Assembly: GCA_016712415.1 (NCBI GenBank)
Contig: JADJRC010000016.1
Location: 149,726 to 213,725, forward strand
Length of the DNA: 64,000 bases
Reading direction: 5' to 3'
Origin: Lewinellaceae bacterium
GTDB lineage: Bacteria; Bacteroidota; Bacteroidia; Chitinophagales; Saprospiraceae
The position numbers and the translations under genes were made by a program. This document shows, piece after piece, positions 36,082-45,714 of the stretch; the first letter of the stretch is position 1, and the number at the start of each line of letters is the position of its first letter. The notes under the pieces are model-generated. The model worked only from the letters and a program-made list of their open reading frames with translations. It had not been told where the DNA came from and made no database searches.

Positions 36082-39000
36082 ATGAAATTCTGTTACGCGC
36101 TACTGCTCGCAATGGCTGCCGGTTTGCCGGTTTTTGCCCAGGACTCCCTCCCTGTCAGGCTCCCTGCCGGCGTCGAAATTTTTCCCGAAAATTACACAAA
36201 AATCCTCGAAAATGTACCCGAAAGTGTCCATGATCTGATGGATGGCATGTACGTCCGATACGTCCAGTGTTACCGTATCCCCGACGCAACCCAACGCGCT
36301 GCGCTGGAAAAAGAAGGGCTCCGCTTCCTGGCATACGTTCCCTTTGGCACATACCTCGTCGCCATCCCGGAAGGGTTTGACCTGGTAAAGCTGCAAGCCA
36401 TCAATCCCCGGAGCCTCGTAGAGGTACAACCCGGATGGAAAATGGCTCAAAGTCTGCGCGAATTGCCCTATGGCGACTGGGCGGTACATGGCGGGCAGGT
36501 CGACATTAATATTCAGGTCTACCCGCATGTAGGCATACCGCGCGGTGCAGCGCTTTGCCGGCAATCGGGATTTTCCGTGCTGCTCGAAGGCAATCAAAAC
36601 GGCTTTCTGCAAATCAGGCTGCCTCAGGACAAGATAATTGAACTTGCCGCGATGCCCTGGGTACAGAGCCTGGAACTCATTGCCCCGCCCGCCGAACCCG
36701 ACGATACCCGCGGGCGCGGGCTGCATCGATCCAATTTACTCGACAGCGGTCATCCTTCCGGACTGAAATTTAACGGCGACGGGGTAAGTGTGCTTGTGCG
36801 CGACGACGGACCCCTGGGGCCGCACATCGATTACCGGGGCAGGCTGTTTAACAATACCGAACCCGGCGCCGACGGTACCCATGGCGACGGGGTAGGCGGC
36901 ATACTCGCCGGTGCGGGCAATCTCGACCCTACAAAAAAGGGTATGGCGACCGGCGCTAATGTGTACGCCATTCGATACACCCCGGATTTTCAGGATCAAA
37001 CCCTGCCGCTCCATCTCGATAAAAACGTCACCATAACCAACACCTCCTATTCCAACGGCTGTAATGTGGGCTATACCCTCGCTGCTCAAACCGTCGACCA
37101 GCAGATGTTCCAGCATCCCACACTCACCCATGTCTTTTCGGCGGGAAACTCGAACAACATCAGCAACTGCCTGAGCTATGGCGCCGGCAACCAGTGGGGC
37201 AACATCACCGGTGGCCACAAGATGGCCAAAAATGCCGTCGTCACGGCCAACCTGATGCCGGATGGAACACTGGTCTCCAGTTCCAGCCGCGGCCCGGCAT
37301 ACGACGGAAGGCTCAAACCCGACATCTCGGCCAACGGAAACGACCAGGAATCGACAGACCAGGACAATGCTTATTTCGTGTTCGGGGGGACCTCTGCGGC
37401 GGCCCCCGGTATCGCAGGGGTACTGGCCCAGCTCACCCAGGCCTATAAAACGATGCACGGCGGACAGGAACCCCGCTCCGTACTGCTGAAAGCTGCCATG
37501 CTCAATACCGCCAACGACCTCGGCAATACCGGTCCCGATTTCATGTTCGGCTGGGGCCACGTGAATGCCTGGCGCGCCTACCGGCTGCTGGAACAAAACA
37601 ACTGGCTCGAAGGGCAGGTCGATCATGCGGGAAGTGCCACGCACAACGTTGAGGTGCCGGCAGGTACACGCCAGCTCAGGGTCATGATCTGCTGGACCGA
37701 CCCGCCGGCATCCGTGAATGCCGCCAGGGCACTGACCAACGACCTTGACCTGCAGGTGCTGACCTCGGACGGCGCTGCGCGGTTGCCCTGGAAACTTAAC
37801 CCGGCGCCCGGCGCCGTTGCCCTCAACCTGCCTGCGGCAAAAGGCCGCGATTCGCTCAACAACGTGGAGCAGGTGTCTGTCGATGACCCGGCGCCGGGCA
37901 ATTACTCGGTCACGGTCAGCGGCGCGGAGGTTCCTTTTGGTCCCCAGACCTATGTACTGGTCTGGGAATTTGTCAGCGATAACGTACGGATCACCTACCC
38001 GGCAGGTGGCGAAGGGCTTGTGCCGGGCGAGGTGGAACGCATACACTGGGATGCCTACGGGAATCAGGGCGTGTTTTCGCTGCGGTATTCCACCGACGAT
38101 GGCTTCAGTTGGCAGCAGATCGCCGATGTGCCGGGCGACAAACGCTTGTTCGACTGGCAGGTGCCCGATGTGCTGAGCGGCAGGGTCCGGCTCCAGATAC
38201 AGCGGGGACTGGCGAGTTACCTGACCGAATTCCCGCTGAGTATCGTACCGGTTCCGGAGAATATTCAGGTGGAAAAAGTATGTCCGCACACCATGACCAT
38301 CAGCTGGAACCCTGCCAAGGACACCCTGCCCAGCGATGTCTACCTGCTCGGCGCCAAATACATGGATATCGTCGGCTCTGTGGCCAGCAACACCTGCACC
38401 TTCCCGATACAGAATGGCGGCAGTGAAAAATGGGTGTCGGTGCGCGCGCGCAACACCAACGGCCTCACCGGTCGCCGCGCCGTGGCCGTCCAGTGGCCCG
38501 GCGAATTGAAAAACTGCACGCAACCCGATGATCTCGGCGTGCGCACCCTGTTGTCGCCGGGCAGCCAGCCGGTGTATGTATGCGCGCCGTATGCCGTGCC
38601 GGTGACGGTTTTGCTGAAAAACGAAGGCCTGAATGCCGTTTCAGGGGCTGTGTTGAACTATCAGGTGGACAACAAACCGGTCGTTTCACAATCGGTACCC
38701 AATATTCCGGCGGCAGGCTCCCTGACGTTTACCTTTCAAACCCCTATCCAGGTCACGGAAAACGGGGTTCTCAACCTCAGGGTTTGGTCGACTTATGCCG
38801 CCGAAGATGCGCCTTTCAACGATACGCTCCTGCTCCGTTTGCCCACCGTCGTCAAGCCCAAAAACGAATATTTTACGGAACAACTGGAAAGTTTCGAGTT
38901 TCCGCCGTTCGGCTGGCTTGCCGGCAGCGATCCGGGCAGTCTGACCTGGCTCAAGTCGGCTTCCAATATTCCCGGCGCCGACGGCCAGCCCACCGATGCG

Positions 39001-40161
39001 ATCGTGTACTACTACTATTACGATGCCATGAAATCGGGGTATCTCGATATGTTTCCGGTTGACCTGAACGGTATCGTCAACCCAGGCCTTACTTTTCAGG
39101 TCGCACATGCGGAGACCGACAGCGGTGTGACCCACCTGCGGGTGGAAGTGTACCCCGCCTGCAACCTTGCCGCCCAGCCGGTGGTGATCTGGCAGAAAAC
39201 CGACCCCGCCCTGCATACGACCTCAAGCGCTGCTTTTTCGTTTGTGCCGCAAGACGGCGACGACTGGCGGACGGAAGCAGTGAGCCTGAATCAGTTCAGC
39301 GGGCAAAAGGTTGTCATACGCTTTGTGGCCTGGAACAGTCAGCCGGCAACGCCCGGCGACAACCTCTACCTGGACAATATCGGGATTGCGGACTTTAATG
39401 TCAGCCAGCCCTTTGCACAGTTTTCCGTGTCTGCCGATACGACCTGCCTTGCCGACACGGTCTTTTTTGCCGCGACACCAACAGGGGGCAATTTCACCAA
39501 CTACGAGTGGTTTTACGGCCTGACGGCGCAGCCTCCTACCTCGGTGGGCCCCGGACCGCATGCCGTCCGGTTTCTCACCACGGGCACAAAACCGGTGCGC
39601 CTGATTGTCAAAAATATCCTCGGCGCCGATACCATGATCCGGAACCTGAAAGTGTTCGGCAATCCTGCGGCAAGTTTCAGCACACAGCTGAATGGCTTGC
39701 AGGCCACCTTCGACAACACGAGCCTGAACGCCTTTTCCTATTTCTGGGAATTTGGCGACGGCAGTACCAGTATGGAACAAGCCCCCGTACACGTCTATGC
39801 AATGCCCGGAGTTTATACGGTAAAACTCACGGCGCTGAACCTTTGCGGTACTTCGGCAAAGTCGACCAGCATCGATTTTACCACCGGTACAAACGGCCCG
39901 GAAGCGGCACTGCCGCTGGTGCGGATCGTGCCCAATCCCGGCGCAGGCGATTTCAGGGTGGAACTGGAAAGCCGGGAATCGGGTGTGCTGGATATGACCC
40001 TTCTGGGGATAGGAGGCAGGATGCTGCACCACGTGGAGCAGTCGCTGAAACCGGGACACCACACCGTGTTTTTTGAACACCTGAACCTGTCAAAAGGGGT
40101 GTATGTGCTGAGGGTCCGGACAGGTAGCGCGGTCGGGACATTCAGGGTTATTGTACAGTAG
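36082..40161 (+). CDS. T9SS-exported subtilisin-like serine protease (S8)
   Basis: A 1359-aa secreted protease. A signal peptide (cleavage after VFAQ) is followed by a ~200-aa region resembling a propeptide, then an S8 domain with the catalytic Asp in VLVRDDGPLG (~239), His in DGTHGDGVGG (~267) and Ser in FGGTSAAAPGIAG (~437). Beyond it lie a P-domain-like beta region (~510-630), Ig/FN3- and CARDB-like modules, a MAM-like stretch, a PKD domain (FWEFGDGSTSMEQAPVHVY, ~1220) and a type A T9SS C-terminal sorting domain (RIVPNPGAGDF to GVYVLRVRTG). It is thus predicted to be exported through T9SS and released or anchored at the cell surface. It converges on LolA. Confidence 0.93.
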   Translation: MKFCYALLLAMAAGLPVFAQDSLPVRLPAGVEIFPENYTKILENVPESVHDLMDGMYVRYVQCYRIPDATQRAALEKEGLRFLAYVPFGTYLVAIPEGFDLVKLQAINPRSLVEVQPGWKMAQSLRELPYGDWAVHGGQVDINIQVYPHVGIPRGAALCRQSGFSVLLEGNQNGFLQIRLPQDKIIELAAMPWVQSLELIAPPAEPDDTRGRGLHRSNLLDSGHPSGLKFNGDGVSVLVRDDGPLGPHIDYRGRLFNNTEPGADGTHGDGVGGILAGAGNLDPTKKGMATGANVYAIRYTPDFQDQTLPLHLDKNVTITNTSYSNGCNVGYTLAAQTVDQQMFQHPTLTHVFSAGNSNNISNCLSYGAGNQWGNITGGHKMAKNAVVTANLMPDGTLVSSSSRGPAYDGRLKPDISANGNDQESTDQDNAYFVFGGTSAAAPGIAGVLAQLTQAYKTMHGGQEPRSVLLKAAMLNTANDLGNTGPDFMFGWGHVNAWRAYRLLEQNNWLEGQVDHAGSATHNVEVPAGTRQLRVMICWTDPPASVNAARALTNDLDLQVLTSDGAARLPWKLNPAPGAVALNLPAAKGRDSLNNVEQVSVDDPAPGNYSVTVSGAEVPFGPQTYVLVWEFVSDNVRITYPAGGEGLVPGEVERIHWDAYGNQGVFSLRYSTDDGFSWQQIADVPGDKRLFDWQVPDVLSGRVRLQIQRGLASYLTEFPLSIVPVPENIQVEKVCPHTMTISWNPAKDTLPSDVYLLGAKYMDIVGSVASNTCTFPIQNGGSEKWVSVRARNTNGLTGRRAVAVQWPGELKNCTQPDDLGVRTLLSPGSQPVYVCAPYAVPVTVLLKNEGLNAVSGAVLNYQVDNKPVVSQSVPNIPAAGSLTFTFQTPIQVTENGVLNLRVWSTYAAEDAPFNDTLLLRLPTVVKPKNEYFTEQLESFEFPPFGWLAGSDPGSLTWLKSASNIPGADGQPTDAIVYYYYYDAMKSGYLDMFPVDLNGIVNPGLTFQVAHAETDSGVTHLRVEVYPACNLAAQPVVIWQKTDPALHTTSSAAFSFVPQDGDDWRTEAVSLNQFSGQKVVIRFVAWNSQPATPGDNLYLDNIGIADFNVSQPFAQFSVSADTTCLADTVFFAATPTGGNFTNYEWFYGLTAQPPTSVGPGPHAVRFLTTGTKPVRLIVKNILGADTMIRNLKVFGNPAASFSTQLNGLQATFDNTSLNAFSYFWEFGDGSTSMEQAPVHVYAMPGVYTVKLTALNLCGTSAKSTSIDFTTGTNGPEAALPLVRIVPNPGAGDFRVELESRESGVLDMTLLGIGGRMLHHVEQSLKPGHHTVFFEHLNLSKGVYVLRVRTGSAVGTFRVIVQ

Positions 40162-40168
40162 GGGAGGG

Positions 40169-40849
40169 TTACAGCCGCAGGTCTTCCACCTTGACGCCAG
40201 GGTATTTTTTGGTATCGAAAGAAAAATGATCGGCAGCGAATTGTTTGTTGGGGGTGAGGCGCGTTATGGCGAAACTGTACCGCGAACCGTCTTTGCCGAA
40301 GGCTTTGATTGCCTGAATCCTGCCGCCTTTTTCGTCGATGCTGACCCGCAATTTGGAATACTCCGAATTTTTATCGTTCGGCTTGAACTCGATTTGGGTG
40401 ATTAATTTGCCGTTTTCGGTAGTTTTTTCCGTAATCGCGTAGGTGTAGTCGCCTTTTTGGTAGCGCTTGAGCAAATCCTTAGGCGTCAGAAATCCGCTTT
40501 CGCTATCGGCCGGATCGGCGTCGTTGATCTGTACTTCATTGTTTTTTTTCAGGTAAACCCAGGTCGTTTTTGCATCGCTGACGATGATTTGCTGGTCCAT
40601 TTCAAGGCGAAATTTTTTGTCTTCCTGACCAATCGTCCCTTTTTGAACCTCCTGATCCTGTCCCGGCAACTCAATGGTCAGCGAGAATCCCGCTTCAAGC
40701 GTTTTATAGCCTTCATATTTCTTCCGTATCTTATCCAGCACCTTTTTGGCTTCCGGGTCGCTTTTTTCAGCCTTTGCAGGCGCCTTGCTTTGGGCGGGAA
40801 GGGTAGGGGCGACAAACAGGATCAACAGAGCGAAAAGCAGTTTTTTCAT
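40169..40849 (-). CDS. Outer-membrane lipoprotein carrier LolA-like protein
   Basis: Periplasmic LolA/LolB-fold protein predicted to ferry lipoproteins, or a related lipid-binding chaperone. From the chosen start (MKKLLFALLILF, 226 aa) there is a Sec signal ending in LPAQ; four residues upstream is another possible Met. The mature part has the LolA pattern: a helix (VLDKIRKKYEGYKTLEAGFSLTI), strands with GTIGQEDKKFRLEM, TTWVYLKKNNEVQI, and the C-terminal LTPNKQFAADHFSFDTKKYPGVKVEDL. Confidence 0.88.
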   Translation of the reverse strand: MKKLLFALLILFVAPTLPAQSKAPAKAEKSDPEAKKVLDKIRKKYEGYKTLEAGFSLTIELPGQDQEVQKGTIGQEDKKFRLEMDQQIIVSDAKTTWVYLKKNNEVQINDADPADSESGFLTPKDLLKRYQKGDYTYAITEKTTENGKLITQIEFKPNDKNSEYSKLRVSIDEKGGRIQAIKAFGKDGSRYSFAITRLTPNKQFAADHFSFDTKKYPGVKVEDLRL

Positions 40850-41115
40850 GGTGTTTTGCATTGTTTAGTCCATTAAACGGCGAATGCCGCAGTCGGGTTG
40901 TGTGGCGGTGGTTAAAGAAAACCAAACATTCAGACCCGTACCGGGAGCATGGGTAACGCCGTTTTGCAACTTTTTTTACCTGAAAAAGGTTTTATGTGGG
41001 TTGTTGCATCCTCATGCACGACTAAAATTCAAATTTAATTATTCATTTTCAATCGCATGATCCGTGAAACTTTAAGTTCTTTGTTAGGAAAAAACGGTTT
41101 CACACCTATTAGAAT

Positions 41116-43465
41116 ATGACCAAAAAGAAAAAAAGCGGCGGCAAAAAGTTGAATGCCCAAAACCTCCAGATAGAGATACTGAAATTTCTGCTTGCCCATC
41201 CCCAAAAACGCTTCTCCCCCCGACAGATTACTGATCAACTGCACGTTATCAACAACAAAGACTCGGCAGAACATGCCCTGCGCCAACTGGTGACAGCAGG
41301 ATCGGTCGTGGAGGCCGACACCAACAAATTCGGCATTGCGCTCAACCGGTTGACCCTGGATGCCGGTGACAAAGAGGAGACCGGCACAAGGGAAGTCGTC
41401 CGTAAAAAAGAAAAAATCCGGGATTCAGGTGTTTCCGCTCCCGTTGGCGCACCAAAATTTGAAAGAGCAGACCCCCAGTCCAAACGCCCGCAAGCCGCGA
41501 GAAAATTTATCGAAGGGCGCGTCGATATGACTCGTACCGGCGCCGCCTACATCGTCAGCGAGATGATGGACTCCGATGTGTACGTCCCCCCGAAATATGT
41601 GAATGGCGCCCTGAATGGCGATATTGTAAAAGTATTGCTGTTTTCTGCGCCGCCGCACCGCGGTGGTAAAAGAGGGCCGTCGACCCGCAAGCCGGAGGGC
41701 GAGGTGGTGTCCGTACTGAAGCGCTCCAACGAATTTTTTATCGGCACACTCCGGAAGAGCAGGAAGTATGCCCTGCTGCTGCCCGACAATCCCAACATGC
41801 CGGTCGATATCTACATCCCGCTTGAAGCCTGCGGCGACGCCCGCGACGGCGACAAAGTGGTGGCCCGTGTTACCGACTGGCAGGAAGGCAAGGGGCGTGT
41901 GCCCATCGGGAAAGTGACCCAAACGCTTGGCGAGATCGGCGGCAACGATTTCGAGATGAAAAAGATACTCATCAACCAGGGGTTTGAACTCGCACTCTGA
42001 AGAAGCGGAAGCGGAAGCCGCGCACATCCCCGAGAAGATATCGCCACAGGAGATTGCGCGGCGGCGCGACTTCCGGGACATACTGACATTTACCATTGAC
42101 CCCGAAGACGCGAAGGATTTTGACGACGCGCTGAGTATCCGCAAACTGGAAAACGAACAACTGGAAATCGGCGTACACATTGCCGACGTAACCTATTACC
42201 TGAAGCCAGATTCGGAACTCGACAAGGAAGCCTTCCGGCGCAGCACTTCGGTATATCTCGTCGACCGGGTTAATCCGATGCTGCCCGAGAAATTGTCGAA
42301 TAACCTGTGTTCCCTGGTGCCCCACCAGGACCGGCTGACCTTTTCTGCCGTTTTTACCTTCGACCAGAAAGGAAAAATCGTGTCGCGCTGGTTTGGCCGC
42401 ACCGTGATCCATTCGGCGAAAAGATTTTCATACGAAGAAGCACAGACCATCCTTGAGGGCAAGCCGGATGAAGGATTGCGTCAGTTGACCATCTTTCCCG
42501 AACTCGACTGGGCTTTGAAAACCCTGGACCACTTTGCCAAGCAGATGCGCAGGGAACGGGAGCGAAACGGCGCGATCGGCTTTGAAACGGAAGAAGTGCG
42601 CTTCAGGCTCGATGCCGACGGGGCGCCTATCGAGGCATACGTCAAGGCGCGCAAGGATGCGCACATGCTGATCGAAGACTATATGTTGCTGGCCAACAAG
42701 GAAGTGGCCTGGTTTATCGACCAGAAAGGAAATAATCAACAGGAGGTGCCCTTTATTTACCGGGTACACGACCTTCCGGACATGGACAAAGTGGCGGAAT
42801 TTGCGCGTTTTGCAGCCGAACTCGGTCATCCCCTGAATGTGGATACGCCAAAGCAGATCGCCAAATCGTTCAATCACCTGATGAAGGCTGCTCAAAAAGA
42901 CGATCGGCTGAAGTTGCTCGAACCGCTCGCCATTCGCACCATGGCCAAGGCCGTATATTCCACCAACAACATTGGGCACTACGGATTGGGTTTTACGCAT
43001 TACAGCCACTTTACCTCGCCGATCCGGCGCTACTCCGACGTACTGGCGCACCGCCTGCTGGAACGCAACCTCGACGGCAAGGTCTACCGTGTCGACAAGG
43101 CCAAACTGGAGGAACAGTGCAAGCACGTCAGTGCCCAGGAGAAAAAAGCCGCCGATGCCGAGCGGGAAAGCATCAAATACAAACAGGCGGAATATATGCG
43201 CCGTCATATCGGCGAAACCTTTGAAGGTATTATCAGCGGTATGATCGATCGCGGCTTCTTTGTGGAGTTGCCGGAATCAAAGGCGGAAGGGCTTGTCGAT
43301 TTCAAGTATCTCGACGATGCGTATGAAGTGCAGGAAGGCAATTTGCGCGCGGTTGGCCGGCGTTACAAGCGCCAGTTCAAGATGGGCGACCGGGTGCGAA
43401 TCCGGGTAGTCTCCGTCGACCTGCAGAAACGGCAAATCGAAATGGAACTCGCTGATAGTGAATAA
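41116..43465 (+). pseudogene. rnr: Ribonuclease R, split by one frameshift
   Basis: Two frames together encode a ~782-aa RNase R, a 3'-5' exoribonuclease of the RNB family. The first half (to ~41993) holds a lysine-rich N-terminus, a winged-helix segment and cold-shock-like domains (RKFIEGRVDMTRTGAAYIVSE). The second carries the RNB active site (DPEDAKDFDDALSI, with its aspartates), the signature HYSHFTSPIRRYSDVLAHR and a C-terminal S1 domain (ESFEGIISGMIDRGFFVELPE-like). Dropping one C near 41995 rejoins the frames as GFELASEEAEAEA. Such a break in an otherwise perfect housekeeping gene suggests a sequencing error; if real, the strain lacks RNase R activity. Confidence 0.92.
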
Positions 43466-43508
43466 AAAAACAAACCCCGCAATCCCGGGATGAACCGGGA
43501 CGCGGGGT
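43464..43508 (-). terminator. Terminator between convergent rnr and the Lys-rich gene
   Basis: A stem of ACCCCGC and TCCCGG (43474-43488) paired with CCGGGA and GCGGGGT (43495-43508) has a T-rich tail on the minus strand (the A7 tract at 43464-43470). It lies 32 bp after the stop of the minus-strand gene and directly after rnr. Confidence 0.82.
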
Positions 43509-43539
43509 ATTGTCCTCATGGTATGCTGAAGGTGATATT

Positions 43540-44019
43540 TTATCCGTTGCCGTTGCCGCCGTTTTCCTTCATTTTAGGTTTGGCTTCAACCGGTTTTTTA
43601 TCGGCGGGTTTCGGCTTGGGCTGAGGACTGCCGGTACCGTTCGGCTTGCCATCGCCTGCTTTAGGCTTTGCTCCATGCTTGTCTTTGTCGCCGTGATGTT
43701 CATGATGATGTTCGCCTTGTTCTTTCACATCATCATCGCTCTTTCCTTTTTTGCCCTTTTTGCCTTTCTTCCCCTTTTTGCTCTTTTTTACCTTGCTCTT
43801 GGCTTTCCCTTTTTCGCTTTTTTCCACCATATCCTTGTCGCCGCCCTTTCCTTTACCGCTGAAAGCAGCGCCGTCTGATTTTTCTTCTGCGTGTTTGATC
43901 TGCTCCGTTTTATCTTTTGCGGGTTTGGTTACTTTGGCGGGTTGCGTTTCGCTTTGTGCCCACACTTTTGCAAAGGTGATGCATGCAAAAACGAAGGTGA
44001 GGATGAGTGCTTTCTTCAT
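43540..44019 (-). CDS. Secreted lysine-rich low-complexity protein
   Basis: A 159-aa protein with a clean Sec signal peptide (residues 1-22, ending KVWAQ). The mature chain is almost entirely low-complexity: a block of KKGKKGKKGKK type near residue 85, then a His/Glu cluster (GEHHHEHHGDKDKH near 105-118), then a Pro/Lys/Gly tail ending GGNGNG. There is no globular domain and no sorting domain. A role in binding anionic polymers or metals is possible but unproven. It has its own terminator and 3' neighbours are convergent. Confidence 0.72.
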   Translation of the reverse strand: MKKALILTFVFACITFAKVWAQSETQPAKVTKPAKDKTEQIKHAEEKSDGAAFSGKGKGGDKDMVEKSEKGKAKSKVKKSKKGKKGKKGKKGKSDDDVKEQGEHHHEHHGDKDKHGAKPKAGDGKPNGTGSPQPKPKPADKKPVEAKPKMKENGGNGNG

Positions 44020-44175
44020 TGTAATAATGGATTTAGTGAAAGTGTAGGTTTTAAACGCAGAAAGGTAAAAGGGTCACATAGCGACAGGTCTCACTTAACG
44101 AAACGTTTGCGAAAGGACTGAATAATAGCGCAATTTCGTTTTTCTTTGGGCGGTATTTGACCAAGTATTCAAGCC

Positions 44176-45441
44176 ATGACCAACCGCCGCAGTTTTATCC
44201 GCCAGGCCTCCACGCTGCTGGGCAGCATCGCTTTGCACCGGAATTTTGCCGCAGCCTATCCGGGCCTTCCGCCTTCTCCGAAATTCGAGCCTTCCGACGA
44301 CGAGGAAGACTTTTGGCGACAGATTCGACAGGCCTATGCCGCCAACCCGAGTATCATCAACCTGAACAACGGAGGGGTCAGCCCTTCCCCCCGGGCCACG
44401 ATGGATGCGCTGGATTACTACAACCGCATGTGTTGTGAAGCGCCTTCCTATTATATGTGGCGCATCCTGGAAGAAGACCGCGAGCCGCTGCGGTACAACC
44501 TGGCTGCCCTGGCCGGCGTGAGCACCGATGAGATCGCCATTAACCGCAATTCAACCGAGGCGCTGAACAGCATTATTTTCGGCCTTAACCTTAAAGCGGG
44601 CGATGAAGTGGTGCTTTCCAAATACGACTACCCGAACATGATCAATGCCTGGCGGCAACGCGAAAAACGCGACGGCATCCGCCTGGTATGGGTCGACCTG
44701 GACCTGCCCTCGGAAGATGAAAATTATCTGAGCAACGCCTTCGCCTCAAAATTCACAGATAAAACCCGGATTGTCCACCTGACCCATATCATCAACTGGA
44801 ACGGTCAGATACTTCCCGTGCGCAAGATCGCCGACCGGGCACACGAACGCGGCATCGAAGTACTGGTGGACTCCGCCCACGCGTTTGCCCTGCTCGACTA
44901 TAAAATCCCGGACCTCGGGTGCGATTATTGGGGCACCAGTCTGCACAAATGGCTCTGCGGGCCGTTTGGCAGCGGTCTGTTGTGGATCAAAAAGGAGAAG
45001 ATACCGGGGGTCTGGCCGTTGCTGGGCAACGATAATCCGGAAAGCGACAGCATCCGCAAATTCGAATCGCTCGGTACCAGGAGTTTTCCTACGGAAATGG
45101 CGATCGGCTATTCGCTCGACCTGCACAATTTCATCGGTACCGGCCGCAAGCAAAAGCGTCTGCATTTCCTGAAAAACTACTGGATGGAACAGGTGAAAGA
45201 CTTGCCCGGTATCAAATTCTACACCTCGATGCACTCCGACTGGGGCTGTGCAATCGGCAATTTTGGGTTTGAAGGCAGAAAGGCCGTCGAGATATCGTCG
45301 CTGCTGTTTAATAAATGGAAAATCCATACAACTTCAATCGATTGGGAAAAAGTAAACGGCGTACGGGTGACCCCCAATGTCTATACGACCCTGGAAGAAC
45401 TGGATAAACTCGTCCTGGCTATCCGGGAGATCGCGGGGTGA
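44176..45441 (+). CDS. Tat-exported class V aminotransferase (isopenicillin N epimerase-like)
   Basis: A 421-aa PLP enzyme of aminotransferase class V. The N-terminus has a twin-arginine motif (NRRSFIRQAS) and a short hydrophobic stretch, so export by Tat is likely, with folded, cofactor-loaded enzyme going to the periplasm. The fold is supported by NLNNGGVSPSPRATMDALDYY near 55-75, INRNSTEALNSIIFGL, VLVDSAHAFALLDYKI with the PLP-binding Asp, and GTSLHKWLCGPFGSGLLW, whose Lys should form the Schiff base. Closest characterised types are isopenicillin-N epimerase and cysteine desulfurase-like enzymes; the substrate is unknown. Confidence 0.88.
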   Translation: MTNRRSFIRQASTLLGSIALHRNFAAAYPGLPPSPKFEPSDDEEDFWRQIRQAYAANPSIINLNNGGVSPSPRATMDALDYYNRMCCEAPSYYMWRILEEDREPLRYNLAALAGVSTDEIAINRNSTEALNSIIFGLNLKAGDEVVLSKYDYPNMINAWRQREKRDGIRLVWVDLDLPSEDENYLSNAFASKFTDKTRIVHLTHIINWNGQILPVRKIADRAHERGIEVLVDSAHAFALLDYKIPDLGCDYWGTSLHKWLCGPFGSGLLWIKKEKIPGVWPLLGNDNPESDSIRKFESLGTRSFPTEMAIGYSLDLHNFIGTGRKQKRLHFLKNYWMEQVKDLPGIKFYTSMHSDWGCAIGNFGFEGRKAVEISSLLFNKWKIHTTSIDWEKVNGVRVTPNVYTTLEELDKLVLAIREIAG

Positions 45442-45449
45442 TTGCTGGG

Positions 45450-45700
45450 ATTGTTGCATTGCTGTGCATTGTTTTATTGTTGGTACGTGTTGCCAGGCTT
45501 TATATCCAGAAATGGCATAACGTGACCGGTTCAGAATTGCGAGTAGAGCCGTATGAAACATATCTTTGCCCTGCATTGGCGCTTTCCTTGATCAGGCAGG
45601 TTTTCTCCCGTTCCGGCCATTTATACCTGAAAGCATGCAGGCCGCCTGATACACAATGCAACAGTATCAGCAATGAAACAATGCACAGCAATGCAACAAT
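45450..45700. repeat. Inverted repeat (2 x 32 bp) framing the aminotransferase-hydratase gap
   Basis: 45450-45481 and 45669-45700 are inverted copies matching at 30 of 32 bases, made of CAATG-type short units. They enclose 187 bp with no gene. The left arm starts 8 bp after the aminotransferase stop and the right arm ends 15 bp before the hydratase start. No target-site duplication or transposase was seen. Confidence 0.8.
45537..45568 (+). promoter_or_regulatory. Possible promoter for the PaaG-like gene
   Basis: TTG at 45537-45539 and TATCTTTG at 45561-45568 are separated by 21 bp, inside the region enclosed by the inverted repeat. The predicted 5' leader of ~140 nt would carry the right arm only. 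Confidence 0.5.
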
Positions 45701-45714
45701 GAAACAATACAGCA

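Noticed and set aside
36736..38523. A 595-codon minus-strand frame inside the subtilisin gene
   Set aside because: Antisense shadow of a clearly assigned protease with intact catalytic residues.
40862..41115. Promoter or riboswitch for rnr
   Set aside because: Only a weak TTCTTTG match and no convincing RNA fold were found in this 254-bp gap.
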